From Actinomycetes bacterium (GTDB taxonomy: Bacteria > Actinomycetota > Actinomycetes > DATJPE01): 64,000 bases of DNA. The position numbers and the translations under genes are program-made. The DNA is taken from contig DATJPE010000030.1 of NCBI GenBank assembly GCA_035506535.1, forward strand, positions 62,001-126,000, read 5' to 3'. Below the pieces are notes generated by a model. It made no database searches. It saw only the letters and a list, made by a program, of their open reading frames with translations, and was not told where the DNA came from. Below are positions 42,135-49,571 of the stretch, piece after piece (the first letter of the stretch is position 1; each line of letters opens with the position of its first letter).

Positions 42135-43190
42135 ATGCCCAGGGCCCAACGGCGGGCGGGCGCACGGCGTGCGACCCAGGCAGACGTCGCACGCCTCGCT
42201 GGAGTCTCGTCCGCGACGGTGTCCTTCGTGCTGAACGAGACGAGCGGCCAGTCGATCAGCGCGGAGACTCGCCAGCGCGTCCTCAACGCCGTTGCCCAGC
42301 TCGACTACCGCCCGAACCGGACGGCGCAAGGCCTGCGCACAGGGCGGACCGCCACCATCGGGTTCATCACCCAGGACGTCGACTTCGGCGCCTTCGCCGG
42401 CTCGACGATCGTCGGGGCGCACGAGGCGGCGATCCGCCACGGCAGCCTGCTGCTCATCATGAACACCTCACGTGACGCGAGGTTCGTCTGGGCGTCCATC
42501 AACGACCTGCTCGACAGACAGGTCGATGCGCTCATCCTCGCCGTCGCGGGGACCAAGCGGGTCGAGCTGCCTGACAGCGTGCGCTCTGTGCCTACGGTCC
42601 TCGTCAACTGCTTCGCGAGCCGCTCGTCGAAGCCCGCCGTCCTGCCCGACGAGGTGCGCGGCGGGCGTGACGTGACCCAGGTCCTGCTCGACCACGGCCA
42701 CCGTGACATCGCCTACCTGACCGGCGTGAACGCCGCGTGGGCCACGAGGGCGAGGCTGCGCGGCTTCCGCCAGGCAATCGTGGCGGCGGGACTCGACCCG
42801 GCGCGCCAGACGACCCTCGCTGGCAACTACAAGGTCGACTCCGGCTACGAGCTCACCCGCCAGCTCCTGGCGAGGAAACCCCGGCCGACGGCGGTGATGT
42901 GCGGCAACGACCGGATGGCCGTCGGTGCGCTCGTCGCGATCCTCGAAGCCGGTCTGCGGGTGCCCGAGGACATCTCCCTCATGGGCTACGACGACCAGCA
43001 CGGCCTGTCGTCGGACATCCACCCGGGTCTGTCGACGGTGCGCCTGCCCTATCACGCCATGGGCCGATGGGCCGCCGAGCAGATCTTCGCGGGCGCCCTG
43101 GAGGAGCTGCCCGCGAGGACGTACGTGCCTTGTCCCCTGGTCCTGAGAGAGTCCGTCGCCGCCCCCTCGTCGCGGCTGCGCTCCGCCTGA
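42135..43190 (+). CDS. LacI-family transcriptional regulator
   Basis: 351 residues from ATG 42135. Basic N-terminus, then a LacI HTH (about 14-60: ATQADVARLAGVSSATVSFVLNETSGQSISAETRQRVLNAVAQLDYRPN) with the hinge helix, followed by a periplasmic-binding-protein-like effector domain (GFITQDVDFGAFAGSTIVGAHEAA, DALILAV, VMCGNDRMAVGAL, DISLMGYDD, LSTVRLPYHAMGRWAAEQIF). It probably controls the downstream sugar importer. The effector is unknown. The importer begins 239 bp downstream on the same strand. Confidence 0.92.
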   Translation: MPRAQRRAGARRATQADVARLAGVSSATVSFVLNETSGQSISAETRQRVLNAVAQLDYRPNRTAQGLRTGRTATIGFITQDVDFGAFAGSTIVGAHEAAIRHGSLLLIMNTSRDARFVWASINDLLDRQVDALILAVAGTKRVELPDSVRSVPTVLVNCFASRSSKPAVLPDEVRGGRDVTQVLLDHGHRDIAYLTGVNAAWATRARLRGFRQAIVAAGLDPARQTTLAGNYKVDSGYELTRQLLARKPRPTAVMCGNDRMAVGALVAILEAGLRVPEDISLMGYDDQHGLSSDIHPGLSTVRLPYHAMGRWAAEQIFAGALEELPARTYVPCPLVLRESVAAPSSRLRSA

Positions 43191-43279
43191 TCGGTGCAAC
43201 TTCTCGAAACGGATGCGAGTCGGCCCGGGAGGACTTAGGTTGCACGTTGGTAACCGAGGGATCCCCGACGGACAGAGGG

Positions 43280-43299
43280 GGTAACAGGCTGGTAACAGG
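43280..43299 (+). promoter_or_regulatory. Direct repeats in the importer upstream region
   Basis: GGTAACAGG at 43280-43288 and again at 43291-43299, an 11-bp period (one helix turn), with GGTAAC once more at 43249-43254. They end three bases before a TTGACA -35 and look like tandem activator sites. The 43191-43429 gap also has an inverted pair GTGCAAC/GTTGCAC (43194-43200, 43239-43245) just after lacI. Confidence 0.4.
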
Positions 43300-43302
43300 T
43301 CC

Positions 43303-43331
43303 TTGACACCGGTCCGCCCAGGGACGACGGT
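43303..43331 (+). promoter_or_regulatory. Candidate promoter of the sugar importer operon
   Basis: Consensus -35 TTGACA (43303-43308), 17-bp spacer, weak -10 GACGGT (43326-43331). The weak -10 fits an activated or otherwise regulated promoter. It would give a leader of about 90 bases before ATG 43430. Confidence 0.4.
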
Positions 43332-43429
43332 CAACTTATTCGTGTTAGTACCGTGACCCCCCGGGCGCCCGTCAGGGCAGGTACGACCCCAAGGCTCGGG
43401 CCACGGACACAGTGGAACAGGAGTCGCAC

Positions 43430-44797
43430 ATGCGAGGTCCCACCCTCTACAAGGCGGTCGTAGCCGCAGGCGCCGTGGCGCTGCTGGCAGCCGCCTGCTC
43501 CAGCTCAAGCTCGGGAGGTGGCGGCAGCAGCGCTGCCGCGAGTACCGGCGGTGGCAGCACCCCGGCGAGCTCCACGGGCTCCTCGACGCAGAACTTCGGT
43601 GGCAAGACCATCAACATCTGGACCTCGATGGACAAGCCGGTCTACGAGGGTCTTGCTGCCGAGCTCGCCCCGAAGGCCAAGGCGCTCGGGATCAACGTCA
43701 AGTGGACGCAGGTCAGCAACATCAACCAGATCCTGCCGACGAAGGCGGCCGCCGGCGCCCTGCCCGACATCGCCACCGTCCCACAGCCGGGTGTCCTGGA
43801 GTCGCTGCTCAAGTACGCGACGCCGCTGAACAACATCGTCGACGTCAACGCCCTCCAGCAGAGCATGATCCCCGGAGTGCTCGACACCGCCACGTTCAAC
43901 GGCAAGCTCTACGGCGTCCTCATCAGCGCCAACGTCAAGGGCCTGGTCTTCTATCCGAAGGCGGCGTTCACCGCCAAGGGCTACACGGTCCCGACGACGC
44001 TCGCCGAACTCGAGACCCTGACTAACAAGATCAAGTCCGATGGACACACCCCCTGGTGCGCCGGTATCGGGTCCGGGGCGGCCACTGGCTGGCCGATGAC
44101 GGACTGGATCGAGGAGCTCGTCCTCAAGCAGGACGGCATCCAGACCTACAACGACTGGATCACGCACAAGGTCAAGTTCAACTCGCCGCAGATCACCAAT
44201 GCTGCCAACGAGGTGTCGAAGCTCCTGTTCACCCAGGGCAACGTCAACGGCGGCCAGAAGGCCATCGCGAGCACCAACTTCCAGACCGCCGACAACCCGA
44301 TGTTCAACCAGAGCCCTGGCTGCTACCTGTTCATGCAGGGGAGCTTCATCACGGCCTTCTTCCCGACCAAGGACCAGCAGAACAACCCGCTGAAGTACGT
44401 GGGCGTGTTCGGCTTCCCGCCCGTCACGGCCGGTGGCAACAACCCGATCGAGGGTGGCGGCGACACCGCCTCCATCTACAAGGACAGCCCTGCCGCTGAG
44501 GCAGTCATGAAGCTCCTTGCGGAGACCGACCTCGGCACCGTCGCCGCCGGCAACGGGTCGAGCTTCCTCTCCCCGCACAAGGACTTCCCGCTGTCCGCCT
44601 ACAAGTCCGCGTTCACGCAGGTCGTGGCCAAGATCGCCTACGCCGCCAACGGCTTCGGCTTCGACGCCTCCGACTCGATGCCAGGTGCCGTCGGCGCCGG
44701 GACGTTCTGGAAGCAGATGACGTCCTGGACGGCCGGGCAGACCAGCCTGACGAGCGCTCTGAAAGCCATCGACGCCAGCTGGCCGGCATCCAGCTGA
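43430..44797 (+). CDS. Sugar ABC transporter substrate-binding lipoprotein
   Basis: 455 residues. ATG 43430 is chosen (AGGAG seven bases upstream; the frame also opens at GTG 43412). Signal peptide with lipobox LAAAC (Cys23), a Ser/Gly-rich linker, then an extracellular solute-binding protein family 1 fold: NIWTSMDKPVYEG, ATVPQPGVLESLLK, LYGVLISANVKGLVFYPK, WCAGIGSGAATGWPMTDWIEE, CYLFMQGSFITAFFP, IEGGGDTASIYKDSPAAEAVM. Family features and the partner permeases recall alpha-glucoside binding proteins (AglE type). The ligand is not proven. Confidence 0.88.
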   Translation: MRGPTLYKAVVAAGAVALLAAACSSSSSGGGGSSAAASTGGGSTPASSTGSSTQNFGGKTINIWTSMDKPVYEGLAAELAPKAKALGINVKWTQVSNINQILPTKAAAGALPDIATVPQPGVLESLLKYATPLNNIVDVNALQQSMIPGVLDTATFNGKLYGVLISANVKGLVFYPKAAFTAKGYTVPTTLAELETLTNKIKSDGHTPWCAGIGSGAATGWPMTDWIEELVLKQDGIQTYNDWITHKVKFNSPQITNAANEVSKLLFTQGNVNGGQKAIASTNFQTADNPMFNQSPGCYLFMQGSFITAFFPTKDQQNNPLKYVGVFGFPPVTAGGNNPIEGGGDTASIYKDSPAAEAVMKLLAETDLGTVAAGNGSSFLSPHKDFPLSAYKSAFTQVVAKIAYAANGFGFDASDSMPGAVGAGTFWKQMTSWTAGQTSLTSALKAIDASWPASS

Positions 44798-44809
44798 CGT
44801 GAGCACAAC

Positions 44810-44844
44810 GGGTGCGTGGCCCGCGACCTGCGGGCCACGCACCC
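44810..44844 (+). terminator. Intercistronic hairpin between binding protein and permease genes
   Basis: GGGTGCGTGGCCCGC (44810-44824) pairs perfectly with 44830-44844, loop GACCT. Such hairpins after binding-protein genes act as partial terminators or RNA stabilisers, so that more binding protein than permease is made. Confidence 0.75.
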
Positions 44845-44898
44845 GGCCCACACATCGTTGCCGTCAGTACCCGAACCCATGAAGGAAGGCCGAGGCCA

Positions 44899-45909
44899 GT
44901 GCTCTTCACGCTCCTCGCAGCCGGCACGGGTGCCAAGGCCGGGCAGGCGGTCGTCACCGTCATGCTCGGCCTCGCGGCCGCGCTGGCCCTCTACTGGGTG
45001 CTCAACAAGGTCGTCGAGCTGCTACCGGGCGTGTGGGAGGACCGGACCAAGCCGTACGCCTACATCCTCCCGGCGTTCCTGGCGATCACCGTCTACCTCA
45101 TCTACCCCGCGATCCGCACCATCTTCCTGAGCTTCAAGAACGCCGACAGCACGAAGTTCATCGGGTTCAAGAACTACTCGCAGCTGCTCACGTCCCACGA
45201 CTTCCAGCAGGCGCTGCTCAACACGCTGCTGTGGATCATCATCGTCCCGGCGATGAGCATCATCCTCGGGCTGATCGTGGCGGTCCTCGCTGACCGGCTG
45301 AGCCCCAACTCGGAGAAGCTCTCCAAGACCATCATCTTCCTGCCCATGGCGATCAGTGCCGTGGGTGCCTCGACCGTCTGGGCCTTCGTCTACGCCTACG
45401 AAGCTCCGGGGCAGGTGCAGATCGGCATCCAGAACGCGCTCTGGACCGCGCTCGGCAACAAGCCTGTCGCCTGGCTGTCAGTGCAGACGCTGCACTTCAA
45501 CAGCCTGCTGCTCATGGTCATGATGCTGTGGCTGCAGGTCGGCTTCTCGATGGTCCTGCTCTCGGCGGCGATCAAGGCGGTCCCGGTCGACACGCTCGAG
45601 GCCGCCCGCATCGACGGGGCCAACGAGCGCCAGATCTTCGGGCGGGTCGTGATCCCGCAGATCATGCCGACGATCATCACGGTGCTGGTGACCGTGGTCA
45701 TCACGGTCATGAAGGTCTTCGACGTCGTCTACGTCATGACCAACGGCAACTACAACACCAACGTGATCGGGCTCGAATTCTTCAACGAGCTGTTCACCGA
45801 TCTGAACAACGGCTACGCGGCAGCGATCGTCGTCATGCTGATGGTCGCCGTCATCCCGCTCATGATCTACCAGGTGCGTCAGTTCAGGGCTCAGGAGGCT
45901 GCACGATGA
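44899..45909 (+). CDS. Sugar ABC transporter permease, first subunit (AglF/MalF-like)
   Basis: 336 residues from GTG 44899. An N-terminal helix pair (about 8-35) precedes the permease core (YAYILPAFLAITVYLIYPAIRTIFLSFKN). The core carries the EAA loop EAARIDGANERQIFGRVVIPQIMP that docks on the ATPase. The extra N-terminal segment makes it like AglF. About seven or eight membrane helices. Overlaps the second permease by four bases. No ATPase gene is in the operon. Confidence 0.88.
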   Translation: MLFTLLAAGTGAKAGQAVVTVMLGLAAALALYWVLNKVVELLPGVWEDRTKPYAYILPAFLAITVYLIYPAIRTIFLSFKNADSTKFIGFKNYSQLLTSHDFQQALLNTLLWIIIVPAMSIILGLIVAVLADRLSPNSEKLSKTIIFLPMAISAVGASTVWAFVYAYEAPGQVQIGIQNALWTALGNKPVAWLSVQTLHFNSLLLMVMMLWLQVGFSMVLLSAAIKAVPVDTLEAARIDGANERQIFGRVVIPQIMPTIITVLVTVVITVMKVFDVVYVMTNGNYNTNVIGLEFFNELFTDLNNGYAAAIVVMLMVAVIPLMIYQVRQFRAQEAAR

Positions 45910-46826
45910 CCGCGACGGTCGCCCCGCCGGTAGAGGCCGCACCCAAGGTCAGGCGCAAGAAGTCCGGCGCCGCCGAGGGCGGCGCCGGGAGGGCCGGGTG
46001 GTTCGTCAAGGGCTCGATCATCCTCATCTGCTTCCTGTGGATCGTGCCCGCCATCGGCATCATCGTCACCTCCTTCCGGCCGACCGAGGACATCAACGAC
46101 TCCGGCTGGTGGCAGGTGTTCATCCACCCGGCCAAGTACCTCACCGACCTGACGACGCAGAACTACTCCGACGCGATCCACCAGGCCAACATCGGCCAGG
46201 GTCTGTTGAACAGCGCGGCCATCGCGCTGCCGGCGACGTTCATCCCGATCCTCATCGCGGCGTTCGCGGCCTACGCGTTCACCTTCATGAGGTTCCCGGG
46301 CCGCGACGTGCTCTTCATCATCATCGTCAGCATGCTCGTGGTCCCGAACTACGTGGCGTTCGTCCCGATCCTGAAGCTCTACAGCACGCTGCACCTCGCC
46401 GGGCACTTCCCGGCCGCGTGGCTGGCCCACATCGGGTTCGGCATGTCCCTGGCCATCTTCATCCTGCGCAACTACATGGCCACGCTGCCCAAGGAGGTCA
46501 TCGAGTCGGCCAAGGTCGACGGTGCCTCGCACTTCACGACGTTCTGGCGGCTCATCCTCCCGATGTCGGTCCCCGCGCTGGCGGCCTTCGCCATCTTCCA
46601 GTTCCTCTGGACGTGGAACGACCTGCTGGTCGCGCTGGTCTTCATCGGCCCCGGCGACAACCAGCCGGTGACCATCGCCGTGGCCAACCTGCTGGGACAG
46701 CAGGGAGCAGGCTGGCAGCTCGTGACGGCCGGCGGCATGCTCTCGATGATCATCCCGATCATCGTGTTCATGTCGATGCAGCGCTTCTTCATCCGCGGCC
46801 TGACCGCGGGCTCGGTGAAGGGATGA
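45906..46826 (+). CDS. Sugar ABC transporter permease, second subunit (AglG/MalG-like)
   Basis: 306 residues, ATG 45906 (ATGA overlap). A Lys/Arg/Ala-rich cytosolic N-terminus (1-32), then six helices. The conserved loop ESAKVDGASHFTTFWRLILPMSVPAL is the EAA motif with Ser in place of the first Ala. FQFLWTWNDLLVALVF is typical of MalG-type subunits. Pairs with the preceding permease. The gene ends one base before the next start. Confidence 0.9.
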   Translation: MTATVAPPVEAAPKVRRKKSGAAEGGAGRAGWFVKGSIILICFLWIVPAIGIIVTSFRPTEDINDSGWWQVFIHPAKYLTDLTTQNYSDAIHQANIGQGLLNSAAIALPATFIPILIAAFAAYAFTFMRFPGRDVLFIIIVSMLVVPNYVAFVPILKLYSTLHLAGHFPAAWLAHIGFGMSLAIFILRNYMATLPKEVIESAKVDGASHFTTFWRLILPMSVPALAAFAIFQFLWTWNDLLVALVFIGPGDNQPVTIAVANLLGQQGAGWQLVTAGGMLSMIIPIIVFMSMQRFFIRGLTAGSVKG

Positions 46827-46827
46827 G

Positions 46828-47091
46828 GTGCCGGACAGACCCGATGTGACGGGGCGGCCCAGGGCCACCCCCAAGCAGGTGCGGCGGTGGGGCATCAGGC
46901 TCGTCGCGTTCCTGGTCCTGGGCCTTCTCGCGCTGCTCATCTCCGCCGTGCAGGGCTTCTACACGGTGCTGTCGTTCACGATGCTGGTCGTCGGCCTGGG
47001 CGGCGCCGCCGTGTGCACCGCACTAGGTCTCAAGACGCTCTACGACATCCCCCCGGACCAGCGCGCCCGGGGACGTCCGCGAGACCTGTGA
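46828..47091 (+). CDS. Small two-helix membrane protein, unknown function
   Basis: 87 residues from GTG 46828. A basic N-terminus (RPRATPKQVRRWGIR) and two transmembrane helices (LVAFLVLGLLALLISAV, FTMLVVGLGGAAVCTALGL). Ends in a charged tail. The position directly behind the permeases suggests co-transcription with the importer. No family recognised. GTGA overlap with the next gene. Confidence 0.65.
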   Translation: MPDRPDVTGRPRATPKQVRRWGIRLVAFLVLGLLALLISAVQGFYTVLSFTMLVVGLGGAAVCTALGLKTLYDIPPDQRARGRPRDL

Positions 47092-47690
47092 GCGGTGGCA
47101 GGGAGATGGCGGACGAGCTGCAGACCCTCGACGTGGTCGAGGCCCCCCACGGGCGACCCCCGCGGCGCCGCGAGCGCGTGCTGGCGGGGGCCCTGGTCGT
47201 GGTGGGCCTCCTCGGGCTGGCGGTACCCGTCGTCAACGCCCACCTCGAGCGGCAGGAGTACGCCTCGCTCGTCGCGTGCGTCCGGCAGGGCCAGGCGGCC
47301 GTCTCCGACGCCGAGACCCGGCTGTCGGCGATACGCGACTACGTCGCGCCGGCATTGTTCTCCGTGAACTCCGACCGGGTCCGCCAGGGCATGCTCGACC
47401 TGGTGTCCTCGAGCGCGCGATCGGTGCGGCCCGCCGTCAGCGAGGCGCTCGCCTCCTGTCGCGCCGTCCCCGCGCGGCGCTGGCACCACGGGATCGCGTC
47501 AGCGAGGGCGACGTACATCTCCTATCTCGCGGCCCACGATGCCTTCTACGCCGTCGCTGAGAATGACGGCTCCGCCGCCTTCGGCCGAGTCGTCGCACCA
47601 TCGCCGGGCCTGGTGCGGCAGCGGGTCCTCGCCGCGGCGCCGACCACGGGCGCACGCGCCGCCGCACGCGCGGCGCTGGATGCTCAGTAG
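47088..47690 (+). CDS. Membrane-anchored protein of unknown function
   Basis: 200 residues from GTG 47088 (overlaps the preceding stop); ATG 47106 is an alternative start with the same frame. One N-terminal helix (about 33-52, VLAGALVVVGLLGLAVPVV) and an extracytoplasmic helical domain (RLSAIRDYVAPALFSVNSDRVRQGMLDLV, ATYISYLAAHDAFYAVAE) with two cysteines (VAC, ASC). No recognised family. Convergent with menB; the last seven bases overlap. Confidence 0.6.
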   Translation: MSGGREMADELQTLDVVEAPHGRPPRRRERVLAGALVVVGLLGLAVPVVNAHLERQEYASLVACVRQGQAAVSDAETRLSAIRDYVAPALFSVNSDRVRQGMLDLVSSSARSVRPAVSEALASCRAVPARRWHHGIASARATYISYLAAHDAFYAVAENDGSAAFGRVVAPSPGLVRQRVLAAAPTTGARAAARAALDAQ

Positions 47691-48610
47691 GCCCAGGGGT
47701 ACGGCGACCAGTCAGGCGCGCGCCGCTCCAGGAACGCGTCGCGGCCCTCGACGGCCTCGTCCGTGGCGTAGGCCAGCCGAGTGGCCTCGCCGGCGAAGAC
47801 CTGCTGACCCATGAGGCCGTCGTCGACGAGGTTGAAGGCGAACTTCAGCATCCGCTGGGCCGTCGGCGACTTGCCGTTGACCTCGTCGGCGACCTGCAGG
47901 GCGACGGTCTCGAGGTCGGCGTGGTCGGCCACGATGTTCACCGCGCCCATGGCGTGCATCTGCTCGGCGTCATAGGTGCGCCCGAGGAAGAAGATCTCTC
48001 GGGCGCGCTTCTGGCCGACCATGCGCGCGAGGTACGCCGATCCATACCCTCCGTCGAAGGAGCCGACGTCAGCGTCGGTCTGCCGGAAGCGCGCGTGCTG
48101 GCGGGAGGCGATCGTGAGGTCGCACACGACGTGCAGGCTGTGGCCTCCGCCGGCCGCCCAGCCGGGGACGACGGCGACGACGACCTTCGGCATGGTGCGG
48201 ATGAGGCGCTGCACCTCGAGGATGTGCAGGCGCCCGGCGCGAGCGGGGTCGACGCTCCCGGCGTCCTCGCCCGCCGCGTACCGGTAGCCGTCGCGCCCGC
48301 GGATGCGCTGGTCGCCGCCCGAGCAGAAGGCCCAGCCGCCGTCCTTGGGCGAGGGCCCGTTGCCGGTGAGGAGCACGCACCCGACGGTGGAGGTCGTCCG
48401 GGCGTGGTCGAGGACGCGGTAGAGCTCGTCGACGGTGTGCGGACGGAACGCGTTGCGCACCTCGGGCCGGTCGAACGCGACCCGGACGGTGCCCCGGTCG
48501 GCGCCGTCGACGTGGTGGCGGTGGTAGGTCACGTCGGTGAGGTCGTCGAAGCCCTCGACGGGACGCCAAACGGAGGGGTCGAAGGTCTCGCTGACGCGGG
48601 GCTCGGGCAC
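47684..48610 (-). CDS. menB: 1,4-dihydroxy-2-naphthoyl-CoA synthase
   Basis: 308 residues from GTG 48610; the frame extends further but overlaps divergent menC. Crotonase-fold ring-closing enzyme of menaquinone synthesis: VRVAFDRPEVRNAFRPHTVDELYRVL, LTGNGPSPKDGGWAFCSGGDQRIRG, PGWAAGGGHSLHVVCDLTIAS, FRQTDADVGSFDGGYGSAYLAR (catalytic Asp/Tyr region), GEATRLAYATDEAVEGRDAF and a C-terminal Tyr. Very close to the M. tuberculosis MenB sequence as I remember it. Confidence 0.95.
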   Translation of the reverse strand: MPEPRVSETFDPSVWRPVEGFDDLTDVTYHRHHVDGADRGTVRVAFDRPEVRNAFRPHTVDELYRVLDHARTTSTVGCVLLTGNGPSPKDGGWAFCSGGDQRIRGRDGYRYAAGEDAGSVDPARAGRLHILEVQRLIRTMPKVVVAVVPGWAAGGGHSLHVVCDLTIASRQHARFRQTDADVGSFDGGYGSAYLARMVGQKRAREIFFLGRTYDAEQMHAMGAVNIVADHADLETVALQVADEVNGKSPTAQRMLKFAFNLVDDGLMGQQVFAGEATRLAYATDEAVEGRDAFLERRAPDWSPYPWAY

Positions 48611-48617
48611 GTCCGCG

Positions 48618-48623
48618 AGGATA
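48618..48623 (-). promoter_or_regulatory. -10 element TATCCT for menB, overlapping the menC -10
   Basis: Minus-strand TATCCT, seven bases, then menB GTG 48610. On the plus strand GAGGAT (48617-48622), seven bases, then menC GTG 48630. The two -10 hexamers overlap by five bases, so the two promoters would compete. Confidence 0.45.
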
Positions 48624-48629
48624 GGCGCC

Positions 48630-49571
48630 GTGCCGCGCGTCTGGTCGATCCCCATGCGTACGCGCTTTCGCGGCGTCACGCGTCGCGAGGGGATGCTCAT
48701 CCTCGGTGCGGCGGGCTGGGGAGAGTTCTCGCCCTTCCTCGACTACGACGTACCCGCGTGCGTGCCCTGGCTGCGGGCGACGCTGGAGGCGGCAGAGCAG
48801 GGCTGGCCCGATCCGGTACGCACCAGGGTCGCGGTCAACGTGACCGTCCCGGCCGTGGGTCCGGAGATGGCTACGGAGGTCGTCCTGGCTTCCGGTGGCT
48901 GCGCCACCGCGAAGGTCAAGGTCGCCGAGCATGGACAGAGCGAGTCGGACGATCTCGCCAGGCTCGAGGCCGTGCGCGCGGCACTGGGACCGACGGGCCG
49001 AATCCGGATCGACGTCAACGGCCGGTGGGACGTCGACACCGCTGTCGCTCGGCTGCCGCGCTACGACCGCGCCGCGAACGGGCTGGAGTACGTCGAGCAG
49101 CCCTGCGCCACTGTCGACGAGCTCGCCGAGGTGCGCCGCCGGGTCCACGTCCCCGTCGCCGCGGACGAATCCATCCGGCGAGCAGAGGACCCGTACCGCG
49201 TGGTCGAGAGGGACGCGGCCGACGTCGCCGTGCTCAAGGTGCAGCCGCTCGGCGGCGTGCGGGCCTGTCTCGAGATCGCGGAACGGATCGGACTCCCGGT
49301 GGTCGTCTCGTCCGCCCTGGAGACGTCGGTGGGTATCGCCGCGGGTGTGGCGCTGGCCGCTTCGCTGCCCGAGCTGCCGTACGCGTGCGGGCTCGCCACC
49401 GTGCAGCTGCTCGACCACGACGTGGTCGACGACCCGCTACTCCCCGTCGCTGGGGAGCTGGCGGTACGCCGTCCCATGCCTTCCACGGAGCTGGTCGACG
49501 CCTCCGCGGCGGATCCCGAGACGCGGCGCCGCTGGTCGGGCAGGATCGCGGCCGTGCGGGAGCTGTTGTGA
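48630..49571 (+). CDS. menC: o-Succinylbenzoate synthase
   Basis: 313 residues; GTG 48630 is chosen so that VWSIPMRTRFRGV stays at the N-terminus. Enolase-superfamily enzyme: AKVKVAEHG (KxK general acid/base), RIDVNGRWD (metal Asp), YVEQPC (metal Glu), VAADESIR (metal Asp), VAVLKVQPLGG (catalytic Lys) and VVSSALETSVG. Dehydrates SHCHC to OSB. Starts 19 bp from divergent menB, and its stop overlaps menD. Confidence 0.93.
   Translation: MPRVWSIPMRTRFRGVTRREGMLILGAAGWGEFSPFLDYDVPACVPWLRATLEAAEQGWPDPVRTRVAVNVTVPAVGPEMATEVVLASGGCATAKVKVAEHGQSESDDLARLEAVRAALGPTGRIRIDVNGRWDVDTAVARLPRYDRAANGLEYVEQPCATVDELAEVRRRVHVPVAADESIRRAEDPYRVVERDAADVAVLKVQPLGGVRACLEIAERIGLPVVVSSALETSVGIAAGVALAASLPELPYACGLATVQLLDHDVVDDPLLPVAGELAVRRPMPSTELVDASAADPETRRRWSGRIAAVRELL

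Noticed and set aside
42022-47690. The sugar-importer block as an integrated mobile element
   Set aside because: I found no transposase, integrase, tRNA or terminal repeats at either edge, and gene style resembles the surroundings.
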